Below are positions 1-8,261 of a stretch of DNA of 47,159 bases, one piece after another. The stretch is from an uncultured Pirellulaceae bacterium (GTDB taxonomy: Bacteria > Planctomycetota > Planctomycetia > Pirellulales > Pirellulaceae): NCBI GenBank assembly GCA_938083195.1, contig CALKCK010000022.1, positions 1 to 47,159 of the forward strand, given 5' to 3'. Below the pieces are notes generated by a model, which made no database searches, was not told where the DNA came from, and saw only the letters and a program-made list of their open reading frames with translations. Both the position numbers and the translations under genes were made by a program. How positions within the stretch are numbered: the first letter of the stretch is position 1; each line of letters opens with the position of its first letter.

Positions 1-1101
1 CGTCGTTGGTGGATGTGGTTTTCAATTCCTGCATTCTTGGTCTCGGCCCCGTGGTTTATTGCAACCGCCTGGATTCACCCCGACTTCCTGACCTACTTTT
101 TCTGGAAACACCACGTGGTGCGTTTTTCCGATGCCTTCAACCACCGCGAACCGTTCTGGTATTACCTGGTCGGGATATTTATCTTCATGTTCCCAGCCTC
201 CTACCTCATCCCGTCGCTGATTAAGTTCCTGACCTCGCGACGACCCGAAAATCGATTCCTGAGAACTCGCGAACAAGGGTTTTTATTACTCGCATCGCTG
301 TGGATCATTGGCTTCTTCTCAATATCCGAGTCAAAGCTACCGACCTATATCGTGCCCTCATTCCCTTTGATTTGCCTGCTCATGGGCGGACTCCTGGATC
401 GAAAATTATTCAGCCGGCAAACGGACGAAGCCATCGCTCAGCAGACACGAAAAGGCGGCACTGCTCCCGCCAAGCTAACTTGGCTCGTACGAACCGGACG
501 ACGTGCTCCATTTGAAATACTATTCTGGTTTACCATCATTGGAATCATCTCGGTCACCCTTTTGAATTCCAGTAACGCCCCCATTTTAACCACCGGCGAG
601 TTTCTTACCGGGTTATTAATCATGTCTGGCCTAGTGACTGCCTCTTACGTCTACCGACAAAAAGTTAAGGTCAGCTGGGCCTGCTTCGCGGCCACCGGCC
701 TGTTAGTGGTCACCCTCTCGACTCATCGATTAATTCCTACCATTTCGATTGATCGATCAATCCACCACGCAGCTAATCGAATTAAAAACACTGATGAATT
801 TGATTCAGCACCAATCGTTTTCTTTGGCAGGGAAACATACGGATCCACTATCACGCTCAACTCGAACGACATTGTTACTTTCTATTCGAGCGAAGCGAAT
901 TCACTCGCACGCTTCATTGAAAAAAATCCACACACGATCGTCGTCGCGGGCGACAATGAAATGAATATCCTCCGCCACGAACTTCCTTGGACCATTGAAA
1001 TCGAGGAACGTGAGGATGCTCGACATCTCTACGTTACTCGCCCTCACCTAACCCATCCGGCGTCCATCGCGAAACAGCCGGGCGAAAATGCCGTCCGGTA
1101 G
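1..1101 (+). CDS. ArnT-like glycosyltransferase, family 39/83 (5' end outside window)
   Basis: The frame is already open at base 1 (RRWWMW...), so the start lies upstream and only the C-terminal part is present. The visible 366 or so residues hold several hydrophobic helices. They contain the loop HPDFLTYFFWKHHVVRF followed by EPFWYYL, which is typical of the second half of lipid-linked sugar transferases of the ArnT/PMT superfamily. The segment SESKLPTYIVPSFPLICLL also matches the family pattern 'sKlptYilP..P'. Such enzymes use an undecaprenyl-phosphate sugar to glycosylate lipid A, protein or other acceptors on the periplasmic side. The last 130 or so residues are a soluble tail of the kind that follows the helices in ArnT. 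The substrate cannot be told from this fragment, and the catalytic N-terminal DE motif is outside the window. Confidence 0.85.
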   Translation, partial: RRWWMWFSIPAFLVSAPWFIATAWIHPDFLTYFFWKHHVVRFSDAFNHREPFWYYLVGIFIFMFPASYLIPSLIKFLTSRRPENRFLRTREQGFLLLASLWIIGFFSISESKLPTYIVPSFPLICLLMGGLLDRKLFSRQTDEAIAQQTRKGGTAPAKLTWLVRTGRRAPFEILFWFTIIGIISVTLLNSSNAPILTTGEFLTGLLIMSGLVTASYVYRQKVKVSWACFAATGLLVVTLSTHRLIPTISIDRSIHHAANRIKNTDEFDSAPIVFFGRETYGSTITLNSNDIVTFYSSEANSLARFIEKNPHTIVVAGDNEMNILRHELPWTIEIEEREDARHLYVTRPHLTHPASIAKQPGENAVR

Positions 1102-1578
1102 CCGCAGAGAAACGATAAGACGCCAACTCGATATCATCGAAAGCACCCGCTTATCCCTCTGCCTATCCACTTAATGCCCATCCACTTAATGCCCATCTTG
1201 GGGTTCCAAGGCTCGCTCGAAATTCGCTCGAAGCCTCAGTTACAGTCATCCCCGCTGTAGTTCCCAAAATTATTGCGCTAATAGGCAAAGGGGCACTTCT
1301 CTCGATCAATCGATCACTCAACACCGGCAGATCAAAACACCAAAACCAGACGCGAACCTTGGCTACATGCCCCAGCGAGGGCAATTGGGGAATGAAAACC
1401 CTCATAACCGGCGCGACCCAAACAGGTGGCTCAACTACGTAACCATTCAACTTTATCTAGCCCTGCATTTCGGTTTTATCACGCAGGTTTTACTAGATGG
1501 TGTATTTTTCCAACATCACCAACGGATGATGGTGAAGTATGGCGAATCCCCACAATTCTGAGAAACGCAGGCTCTCAA
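1102..1578. other. Intergenic stretch, no gene supported
   Basis: There are 477 bases between the glycosyltransferase stop and the next plausible start. Apart from a short two-copy direct repeat I see no coding frame with protein-like composition, no RNA gene and no clear terminator. Confidence 0.5.
1166..1195. repeat. 15-bp direct tandem repeat, two copies
   Basis: The unit ATCCACTTAATGCCC occurs twice head to tail, and a third copy begins (ATC). It is non-coding and lies just after the glycosyltransferase gene. It resembles in scale the other 15-19 bp tandem repeats in the spacers of this window. Confidence 0.8.
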
Positions 1579-1959
1579 ATGACAAAAACAAAGCAAGATC
1601 TCACACGACTGGACGAAACTGGCGAACGCAAGACTGACCGACGCAAGAAGAAGACAAAAGCGGAAGCGGAAGCAAGCACTCCGGTTGTCGAGCGACGAAA
1701 AGTGAAGCGTCGTCGCCAAATCGATCCGACCACTTGCGAACGAGAATATTCCGACGCGGAAATTGAGTTCATGCACGCAATGGATGAATACAAGCGTTCT
1801 AGCGGACGGATGTTTCCAACCTGCAGCGAAATCCTCGAAGTCTTGCTGAAAATGGGATACCGCAAAACTGCCGATGCCCAAGAACTCTACAACCCAGAGC
1901 AACCCGTTGAGACACAGGACGACGAAGACATCAGCTCGATCGAAGAACAAATCGCATAG
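1579..1959 (+). CDS. Small charged planctomycete protein of unknown function (126 aa)
   Basis: The ATG at 1579 ([13 protein letters not shown]) is preferred over a longer open frame upstream, because the protein-like, highly charged composition begins there. The first 55 residues are Lys/Arg/Glu-rich and probably disordered. A compact segment follows, [19 protein letters not shown] then [15 protein letters not shown], and then an acidic tail. From memory, proteins with this '[24 protein letters not shown]' core are common in planctomycetes, but no function is known to me. The core could be a small helical nucleic-acid or protein-binding module. The gene stands alone and ends 34 bases before a strong terminator hairpin, so it is probably a single-gene transcript. 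Confidence 0.75.
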   Translation: MTKTKQDLTRLDETGERKTDRRKKKTKAEAEASTPVVERRKVKRRRQIDPTTCEREYSDAEIEFMHAMDEYKRSSGRMFPTCSEILEVLLKMGYRKTADAQELYNPEQPVETQDDEDISSIEEQIA

Positions 1960-1993
1960 TAACTCGCTCACTCGAAGTTTCTAAACACGAATC

Positions 1994-2028
1994 AACACGC
2001 ATGGCTAAGGCTGTGCGTGTTTTTTTTT
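1994..2028 (+). terminator. Rho-independent terminator
   Basis: AACACGCA and TGCGTGTT form a perfect 8-bp stem around a 12-nt loop, followed directly by a run of T. It lies 34 bases after the stop of the 126-aa protein gene and is oriented to end that transcript. Confidence 0.85.
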
Positions 2029-2259
2029 GCTGCCCACCATGGGCCACATGTGATAGCACATGAGAATAGAATTCGCGGCATCCCACTTCTTTATCCACGA
2101 TACCCAGCAATTCCCTCGCTGCACCAGTCTTCGGAATACCTTTGGAATTGACGTCAATCGGCCAATTTAATACCGTCCAGTTATCCCAGTAATGTCGTTT
2201 CGATCAATCCGCAACAGCAATCGGTCGATGGTGTGCACTTTCCCCGATTTTGACGATCT

Positions 2260-3453
2260 ATGATTCCCAAGTTATTAACACGATACGTCATGTGGGAGTT
2301 CACCAAGATTTTTATAATCTCGGCTTGCTCTTTCGTTCCATTGATACTTTTACTAGTGGTTACACGAGAAGCACAGTCAGAGAAAATAAGTCCTTTGCTT
2401 GCCGTTCAAGCGCTTCCTTTTCTGGTCCCCAAAGCACTTTCCTATTCGCTGCCTCCTATCTGCCTATTTACGGTCTGTGTTGTTTTCGGACGCATGTCGG
2501 CGGAGCACGAGGTGACCGCCGTTCAGGCAATGGGAATCAATAAGTCAGTGCTCTTCTTTCCCGTAATCGTCCTTGCTTTTCTAGTCAGTCTTTTATCCAT
2601 TTGGCTCAATGACATTGATGCCTCCTGGGGGTTTCATGGAACCACGAAATTTGTGAATGCCTCGTTCGAAGAAGTCATTCTCGATGGCCTTCGCACCAAT
2701 GGTGAGTTTGAACGTGGAAACGTCAGAATCGAGGTGGATGATCTCGATGGCGCGCGACTGATTAATCCAACGATTGTTAAACAACACGACGAAGATCCCA
2801 AAAAGAAGGTTCGCATCGAAGCCGAAGACGCACGTCTCGTTGTAAAACCCCTCGAAGGAAAAATCGAGATTGTGGCGACCGATCCCGTCCTTGTTCACGA
2901 TGGTTTTGAACTAAGCATACCGGGCGAAGACATTTTAGAGTTCGCGATTCCGAATAATGAAAACGACAGCCGTTTTGAAAACCCAGACCACCTTTACATG
3001 AGCCAAATACGAGACCACAAAATAAAACAAGTGGCGCATATTCAAGAGCTCGAAAAATCAAACGCAAATATCGCAGCCCAACAGCTCATGACTGGTGATT
3101 TACTGGCACTCACCAATGTAGCCTGGGAAACCAGAGTTCAAGAATTAGAAACAGCCAACCACCGGCTATCCCGACTCAACCTTGTCACTCCGCGGAGATG
3201 GGCAAGTGGCTTCGCCTGCCTGGCATTTGCCGTGATCGGAATCCCCATCGCGCTAAAAATGAAGACCGTCAACTACACCTCTGCGTTTGGCATGTGCTTC
3301 TTTCCAATCCTGGTAGTCTATTACCCGATTTTCGAGACAACGCTCAATGCCTGCAAAGAGGGAACCCTGCACCCCTATGGCGTCTGGACCAGCAACCTGC
3401 TGGCGATCGGTTTGGGAGCCATTCTGCTCTACCGGGAATCAAAAATCTCTTAG
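2260..3453 (+). CDS. LptF/LptG family permease (YjgP/YjgQ)
   Basis: This 397-aa membrane protein has the layout of the LPS-export permeases LptF/LptG. It has three N-terminal helices (about residues 15-35, 55-75 and 95-115), a periplasmic beta-rich domain of about 170 residues, and three C-terminal helices. Near the N-terminus RYVMWEFTKIF and MSAEHEVTAVQAMGIN match the family's conserved cytoplasmic loop that couples to the LptB ATPase. In the Lpt system the permease pair extracts lipopolysaccharide from the inner membrane and passes it to the periplasmic bridge. Only one permease gene is visible here; its partner and lptB must be elsewhere if the system is complete. It cannot be assigned to F or G by eye. 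The start ATG gives the expected family length. Confidence 0.88.
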   Translation: MIPKLLTRYVMWEFTKIFIISACSFVPLILLLVVTREAQSEKISPLLAVQALPFLVPKALSYSLPPICLFTVCVVFGRMSAEHEVTAVQAMGINKSVLFFPVIVLAFLVSLLSIWLNDIDASWGFHGTTKFVNASFEEVILDGLRTNGEFERGNVRIEVDDLDGARLINPTIVKQHDEDPKKKVRIEAEDARLVVKPLEGKIEIVATDPVLVHDGFELSIPGEDILEFAIPNNENDSRFENPDHLYMSQIRDHKIKQVAHIQELEKSNANIAAQQLMTGDLLALTNVAWETRVQELETANHRLSRLNLVTPRRWASGFACLAFAVIGIPIALKMKTVNYTSAFGMCFFPILVVYYPIFETTLNACKEGTLHPYGVWTSNLLAIGLGAILLYRESKIS

Positions 3454-3498
3454 TTTCTCAAGCGTCAGGCTCGCTCTACGCTCTGAAATTTAATGACA

Positions 3499-3966
3499 TC
3501 AAACCTTGGGTTTTATCTTGGCTTGATAATAACCGCGCCATTCATAGCACTGCTTGCTTCCCGTTTCGAAATCTCGGCAAACCCGTGGCCGATATTCATG
3601 ATTCATACATTGCCTCGACTCAGGACTGTACCAAAGACAGGCTCCATCAAATGTCGCTGGATCATCCCCGTACTCAGGCAATTGATAATCCCGCCTATAA
3701 TCTAACCATTGCTTTCGCAACTCACCCGGCAGAGCATGCCAATAACTTTCACCGGGATGCCCCGCGAGAAGTTCCTCCAGTCTCCGTGGATCTTTTTCAA
3801 CCTGCGATGCCAATTTGGCGTCCGCACGAATCTGTGCTTCCGTTAAAGGTTCTCGGGGCAGTTGAAAGGCAGGATACCCCATGTGCAAGCAGCAAACCCC
3901 ACAACCTTCGCAATCCGCAATCACGTTTAGCTCGCTCAAATCGCGTTCCGTTCCCTGATCCGCCAT
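3499..3966 (-). CDS. YkgJ-family cysteine-cluster protein
   Basis: This 155-aa protein has an N-terminal CEGCGVCC motif and a C-terminal group CLWYSPESRQCMNHEYRP...C...C. That is the eight-cysteine pattern of the YkgJ family, thought to bind zinc or an Fe-S cluster. There is no signal peptide or membrane helix, so it is likely cytoplasmic. The ATG at 3966 (MADQGTERD) is chosen because AGGG lies a few bases upstream; a TTG at 3984 is an alternative. It lies 73 bases after the stop of the response regulator gene upstream of it on the same strand, so it may be the last gene of the redox-protein/kinase/regulator run. The biochemical role of the family is not established. Confidence 0.85.
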   Translation of the reverse strand: MADQGTERDLSELNVIADCEGCGVCCLHMGYPAFQLPREPLTEAQIRADAKLASQVEKDPRRLEELLAGHPGESYWHALPGELRKQWLDYRRDYQLPEYGDDPATFDGACLWYSPESRQCMNHEYRPRVCRDFETGSKQCYEWRGYYQAKIKPKV

Positions 3967-4039
3967 CAATCCCTGCTCCCGCAAAATACAATCACTAACT
4001 CAACCAATATCACTTGCCACAAATGCGTCGAGGACCATT

Positions 4040-4429
4040 TTATTTTGACACAATCGCTTGACCAATCATACCGATCAACAGACGAACATCGACTGGCTTT
4101 CTCATTACCTTCCAAGTCCCCGCTTCCATCGCGCGACGGTCACCATCTTCACCCGCGTAGGCCGTAACCATAATTGCAGGAACCTCCGGTCTGCGCTCGT
4201 GAATTTTCTCAAGTAATTCCACACCGTCCATCCCAGGCATTTTAAAATCAAGCAGACAGAGATCCAATCGCTGGACTTCGTCAGAATCAGAATCGCCAAG
4301 CCTTTCCAGGGCTTCTTGCCCACTGGCGGCAGTAATAATGTCGTAGCCTAATTCCGAAAGGATATCAGAAAGATTAGCAAGGATATCGAGGTCATCGTCG
4401 ACGATTAAAATGCGATAAGAGTCAGTCAT
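4040..4429 (-). CDS. Single-domain response regulator (CheY-like)
   Basis: This 129-aa protein is a receiver domain only. It has the acidic pocket at D11-D13, the phospho-acceptor D61 in LLDFKMPGMDG, a Thr in the switch position (VTAYAGE) and a Lys in the MRKPVD loop. There is no output domain, so it acts by protein contact or as a phosphate shuttle. It lies 160 bases downstream of the PAS histidine kinase gene on the same strand, so the kinase is the natural partner. The start ATG is the only good one and lies directly before the first beta strand. Confidence 0.92.
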   Translation of the reverse strand: MTDSYRILIVDDDLDILANLSDILSELGYDIITAASGQEALERLGDSDSDEVQRLDLCLLDFKMPGMDGVELLEKIHERRPEVPAIMVTAYAGEDGDRRAMEAGTWKVMRKPVDVRLLIGMIGQAIVSK

Positions 4430-4589
4430 GGATTTCCGGTTACGTTGCGGTAGTGATCAGAGAGTATTGCATCAAGCAAGCATTAATTCAATTATTCAGC
4501 TACACAGATCTAGGGCTTAGGAACTATCTCGGATCTAAAAAAATAATTTAACCTTGTTTTACGTTCGCTTACTTATACATCGACCGACT

Positions 4590-6164
4590 TCATTCTTTCT
4601 TAATATCGCCTCGATTAAGCGAAATTCGAAAATCACTTCCAACTCCAATTTGACTATCGACCGAAAGACTGCCTAGGTTTTTTTCAACAATTGCGCGAGT
4701 GATTGACAATCCAAGCCCCATTCCTCGGGCTTTCGTCGTAAACAATGGTTCAATAATATTTTTCAGATTTTCGTCCGAGATTCCAACCCCCGAATCTTTA
4801 ATTGAAAAAACAACTTGCAAAACGGACACTTTCGAGCAGACCGTTAAAACGCCACCGTCGGACATCGCATCACGCGCGTTTCGAATTAAGTTCCGGAACG
4901 CAATCGCGATCTGCCGCTCGTCGACCATGACGTCCGGCATCGCCTCATCCAACAGAAAAACTACTTCGAGGTTATCTGGCAACCGCAACGCTGACACCAC
5001 ACCGCGCAACAAAGGTTCCATTGCAACAGGAGACAAATTCGCTTCCGGCATAATCGCGACGTCAGCAAGCGCTGTAATCACGTTATCAACCGTTGATACT
5101 TGACGATCAATTCGCTCAAGATGCTCTCGTACTTTTTCAGTTGAGGGATTTTTAGCATTAAGCAAAAAATACGCAGAGGTTTTTACGGCATTAAGCGGAT
5201 TGCGTATTTCATGGGCAATTCCACCCGCCACTTTCCCCAAAGTGGAAAACTTCTCACTTCGCATCAACTCTTCCTGTATTCGCCGCAACTCCTCCGTTTT
5301 TAATGCAACCTGCCGTTTCAATTCATCTTGCATCTCACTTTGCTGCTGAAGTGCACGACGCTCAGCACGCTTAAGCTCTGTGACATCTAAAACCGTTGCC
5401 ACAAAAACCGACTTGGAAAGGAAAGTAGATAATTGCAGATTGACGACCACTTCATAAGTCGTTCCATCCTTGCGGATGTGAACCGTTTCAAACTGCAGAC
5501 TCTCAAGCAAGCCCTGAAAAAGTGGATTGATCAATTCCCGAAACTCGCTCATCGAAAATTCCGGCTTGATATCAACCGGTGTCATCTTCACCAAGTCTGA
5601 TTCGCAATAGCCTAGATTCCTTCGGGCTCCCAGATTCACCAGTACGAAATTCAGATTAGAAGAATCGAAAATATATGTCTCATTGAGTGATTCCTCAATG
5701 ATTCGACCAAGTGAGTCCTGCTGTTCTTCATAGCGTTTCAAGTGGCCGTGGTCACGCATAAACACAGCCAACACACGCCGCTGCTCGACTTGCATTTCAC
5801 TGCCGGCAACATGAACGGAAAACATAGATCCGTCTTTCTTCTTCGCCGACCATTCACGCCCGGTTCCAGTGGCCACTAACGACCTCAGTTCATCAACGCA
5901 ATCAACTACTTGCCCCGCACCCTCGCCCGTTGAATTGGGCATTAACATGCAGACATTTTCGCCAACAAGTTCGGTCGCAGAGTACCCGAACAAGAGCTCA
6001 GTTGCTGGGTTGACCGTTTCGATAACGCCCGATTCGTCAACCGAAAGGATCGCGTCGACCGCACTATTATGAATCGCTTCGAGAGTTTTCCAACGCATGT
6101 CAATTTCGCCAGTCGGTTCCACAATTTCTTCTTTTTGATGCAGCAATGAATTAAGTCCATTCAT
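4590..6164 (-). CDS. Soluble PAS-domain sensor histidine kinase
   Basis: This 524-aa protein has no membrane segment. In order it has a PAS domain (about residues 25-140), a second PAS domain (about 150-270), a coiled coil, a HisKA domain with phospho-acceptor H318 in GGIAHEIRNPL, and a HATPase_c domain. The ATPase domain has an N box (FRNLIRNARDAM), a G1 box (DSGVGIS) and a G2 box (GMGLGLSI). It autophosphorylates and most likely passes phosphate to the receiver protein encoded just downstream. PAS domains often bind haem, flavin or small ligands; none can be named here. The peroxiredoxin-like gene with an in-frame TGA ends 107 bases upstream on the same strand, which makes a redox or peroxide signal a reasonable guess but no more. 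Confidence 0.93.
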   Translation of the reverse strand: MNGLNSLLHQKEEIVEPTGEIDMRWKTLEAIHNSAVDAILSVDESGVIETVNPATELLFGYSATELVGENVCMLMPNSTGEGAGQVVDCVDELRSLVATGTGREWSAKKKDGSMFSVHVAGSEMQVEQRRVLAVFMRDHGHLKRYEEQQDSLGRIIEESLNETYIFDSSNLNFVLVNLGARRNLGYCESDLVKMTPVDIKPEFSMSEFRELINPLFQGLLESLQFETVHIRKDGTTYEVVVNLQLSTFLSKSVFVATVLDVTELKRAERRALQQQSEMQDELKRQVALKTEELRRIQEELMRSEKFSTLGKVAGGIAHEIRNPLNAVKTSAYFLLNAKNPSTEKVREHLERIDRQVSTVDNVITALADVAIMPEANLSPVAMEPLLRGVVSALRLPDNLEVVFLLDEAMPDVMVDERQIAIAFRNLIRNARDAMSDGGVLTVCSKVSVLQVVFSIKDSGVGISDENLKNIIEPLFTTKARGMGLGLSITRAIVEKNLGSLSVDSQIGVGSDFRISLNRGDIKKE

Positions 6165-6271
6165 GATAACAAAATTGTCTCACTCGGACTCAATTTTCGA
6201 AATGGTAACGCGTTTGATGGCAATGAGACTTAAACCGTTTGGCAGGCAACTCACAAAACCACGAACCGCTG

Positions 6272-6805
6272 TTACAATTCAATTCTAGTCATGATGGACT
6301 CGACGGTCGGTCGGTCATGCGGAGTTTTACTGACGTAATGCAGTCTTACCACTCCCTCTGGGTCAACCAAAACATCCCCTCCGAGTTGCCGCCAGTCCTT
6401 GCCAGGTTTACCCGGGCGATGGCCACTAATAAACAACTTCAAATAGCGAACAACGGACGTAAAACCGTAAATCGCAGACCAATTCCCTCGCTCAAACCCG
6501 TAACGGCGATAAACCGAACGATCAGCATCCACCAGCAGTTGCCAATCCGACAGCAGAGATTTTGCGTAGGAATTTGCAAGTCCAGGCCCATCGAAAGTGA
6601 TGACTTTGACATCGACGTTCAATGCGTCCAACGCTTGATGATGTTGCCGCAACTGCGACAAATGGGCCCGACACGGAGGTCAGCCTAAATGGCGGTGAAA
6701 CACCAACAACTGCCATCGGCCTAAACCATCGCTTGAACTGCAATCTCTGCCGAGAGTATCTTTTAATTTAAATTCCGCCGCCTTCTTACCAACCCAAGAT
6801 TCCAT
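6272..6805 (-). CDS. Peroxiredoxin-like (AhpC/TSA) protein with in-frame TGA, probable selenoprotein
   Basis: Translated from ATG 6805 with the TGA at 6682-6680 read through, this is an uninterrupted 177-residue thioredoxin-fold protein. It has N-terminal VGKKAAEFKLKDTLGR, the redox loop HLG-U-PPCRAHLSQLR with U42 and C45, and downstream segments VKVITFDGP, LLVDADRSVYRRYGF and LGGDVLVDPEGVVRLHYV. These are the order and spacing of AhpC/TSA and PRXL2-like proteins. TGA falls exactly where relatives carry the first Cys of a CxxC, so selenocysteine is the simplest reading, giving a UxxC motif. Both sides of the TGA are conserved and in the same frame, which argues against decay. A SECIS-like hairpin follows at 6661-6644. 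A conventional gene caller would start after the TGA and lose the active site. The likely role is a selenium-dependent thiol peroxidase or disulfide oxidoreductase. The alternative is a nonsense mutation or sequencing error (TGC to TGA). Confidence 0.8.
6644..6661 (-). promoter_or_regulatory. Candidate bacterial SECIS hairpin inside the coding sequence
   Basis: On the minus strand TTGTCGC-AGTT-GCGGCAA forms a 7-bp stem (one U-G pair) with loop AGUU. Twenty-five nucleotides separate the TGA from the loop. Bacterial SECIS elements are small hairpins just downstream of UGA with a G in the first two loop positions; this one fits on spacing, stem and loop. Confidence 0.65.
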
Positions 6806-7123
6806 CCGAACCCCCAATTAAAATCACCAATCAACGCCCTTGGCTTTCTGATTCCGAACTGCAAAATGAATTTTTATTATCTACTTCGGTAACAGCATAC
6901 TCGAAAAATTTCAAATTAATTTGTGAGAAAACAATGGACTGCCTGGATTCCACAAAAAAAATAATCAGTCTTCTATTCGAACTGCCCCATCCACCAAAAA
7001 ATGAAGCGAGTTGGCGAAGTCTAGTCGACAATAAATATCTGTTAACATGAACAACCCAACTTGATTCAATCTAACACACACCGCGTCTAGAATACCCCGA
7101 ACAATGCCAAGGAATACAATCTT
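6806..7123. other. Divergent intergenic region
   Basis: These 318 AT-rich bases separate the minus-strand peroxiredoxin-like gene from the plus-strand cupin gene, so promoters for both should lie here. I cannot single out a convincing box, RNA gene or coding frame. Confidence 0.45.
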
Positions 7124-7495
7124 GTGAGCAAAGTCATCTCTCCACTCCAGGTCGCCGAATCGCTAACCGCACGATGGTCTCCCAAGATTGTCGGCGAGGT
7201 CGATGAAGCCTACGTCAAAGTCGCAAAACTCCATGGCACTCTAACTTGGCATGCTCACGCAGAAGAAGACGAGATGTTTCTTGTCCTCAAGGGACAACTA
7301 ATCATTGAAATGGAGCATGAGACAGTAACTCTTCACGAGGGCCAGTTTTTTGTGGTACCTCGTGGGGTTCGACACAACCCAATCGCTGAGGAAGAATGCC
7401 TCGTCCTACTTTTCGAAAAAAAAACAACTCAACATACGGGTGGTATCGAGCACGCCAAAACAAAATCAATCGAGGACCAATTGCATCAGAATTGA
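7124..7495 (+). CDS. Cupin-domain protein
   Basis: This 123-aa protein is a single small beta barrel. Cupin motif 1 is seen as WHAHAEEDEMFLVLKGQL, with metal ligands of the HxH...E type. Motif 2 is seen as GQFFVVPRGVRHNP, with the last His ligand. There is no signal peptide. The start is a GTG at 7124 with an AAGGAAT stretch about 10 bases upstream. The family resembles small phosphomannose-isomerase-like cupins of unknown substrate, so only a metal-binding sugar- or small-molecule-related role can be proposed. The C-terminal 20 residues are polar and may be disordered. It is not clearly in an operon, as its neighbours are divergent or more than 100 bases away. Confidence 0.88.
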   Translation: MSKVISPLQVAESLTARWSPKIVGEVDEAYVKVAKLHGTLTWHAHAEEDEMFLVLKGQLIIEMEHETVTLHEGQFFVVPRGVRHNPIAEEECLVLLFEKKTTQHTGGIEHAKTKSIEDQLHQN

Positions 7496-7616
7496 TGGCC
7501 TTCCCCTACCGCACCTTGGATCTATCGAATAGGCATCACCAAAACTCGCCGAAATTCGTATGGTAAAACTCGCAACAGAAGGCTAAAACCACTACGTAGG
7601 TTCACCCGAGACTGCC

Positions 7617-8162
7617 ATGCTTAAAAAAATCTTTATAAATTGTTTTCTCATCGGTTGGTTACTCGTGTTAGCCATCGACTCCGCCCCGATAACAGGGCAA
7701 TGGCATCAGGATTTAAAAGATGAACTAGATCCTTACCTCGATGTAACTGGATTATGGATCGGCGGCTGGCAACTTTTTGCCCCTGAACCTGACAAAGTAA
7801 ACTCGTACATCAGTGCAGAAATCCGATTTGCAGACAAACGATCCACTTTTATTCGCTCACCACAATGGCGCCAATTGTCTGCGTCAGAGCGGTTCCTAAA
7901 ATTCCGACAAGCCGAATATTTCGATTCCATTCGATTAGATACCAATGCACCTGCGTGGCCTGCGCTATGCGAATTTTGGGGCAATAGCGCCGAACATCCA
8001 GACGGCTTGGATATCCCCGCGAAAGATATTATTGTAAAAAGGCACTGGGTGGTAATCCCGAAACCCAACAAAAAAAACTTGTTACAATTCCCAAATCCGC
8101 CAAAGTGCAACCGAGATTACATTATTCACGCGAAAGAATTAAACGTTGAATCCGCTAACTAA
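7617..8162 (+). CDS. Small membrane-anchored partner of the HTTM protein
   Basis: This 181-aa protein has one N-terminal hydrophobic helix (about residues 4-24) and a soluble domain with WQLFAPEPDKVNSYISAEI. From memory, small proteins with a 'W..FAP.P...N' segment often precede HTTM/gamma-carboxylase-like membrane proteins, and here the HTTM gene follows directly. The end of this gene overlaps the putative TTG start of the HTTM frame at 8146, which suggests translational coupling. The function is unknown; an accessory role to the membrane partner is inferred from position only. The domain is probably on the outer side of the membrane. Confidence 0.7.
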   Translation: MLKKIFINCFLIGWLLVLAIDSAPITGQWHQDLKDELDPYLDVTGLWIGGWQLFAPEPDKVNSYISAEIRFADKRSTFIRSPQWRQLSASERFLKFRQAEYFDSIRLDTNAPAWPALCEFWGNSAEHPDGLDIPAKDIIVKRHWVVIPKPNKKNLLQFPNPPKCNRDYIIHAKELNVESAN

Positions 8163-8220
8163 AGCACTTAAAAAAATCCAAGGTGCCTGGGATTTTTTTT
8201 TCACAGAAAATCGCAACTAG
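8146..8220 (+). other. N-terminal segment of the HTTM gene in a different frame
   Basis: Reading from TTG 8146 gives LNPLTKALKKIQGAWDFFFT and then ENRN before a TAG at 8218. The 'W..FFFT' segment is what normally begins HTTM proteins. The rest of the family N-terminus (LGIFAPIRIGYAVILL) continues in the frame of the downstream gene. The two parts join if one base is gained or the ribosome slips back one base, most obviously at the T9 run 8193-8201. Confidence 0.6.
8170..8201 (+). terminator. Terminator-like hairpin with T9 run at the gene junction
   Basis: AAAAAAATCC pairs perfectly with GGATTTTTTT over 10 bp around a 10-nt loop, and the T run reaches nine. It sits just after the stop of the 181-aa gene, where an attenuator would be expected. 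It also overlaps what looks like HTTM coding sequence, so it may cause slippage or partial termination rather than simple termination. Confidence 0.55.
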
Positions 8221-8261
8221 GTATCTTTGCGCCGATACGTATCGGATACGCCGTAATTCTG

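Noticed and set aside
1163..1450. 95-codon minus-strand frame in the first spacer
   Set aside because: It includes the direct repeat and has low-quality, Trp/Leu-rich composition with no domain.
6522..6743. 73-codon minus-strand frame overlapping the peroxiredoxin-like gene
   Set aside because: It is a shadow in another frame; the AhpC/TSA similarity is all in the frame read through the TGA.
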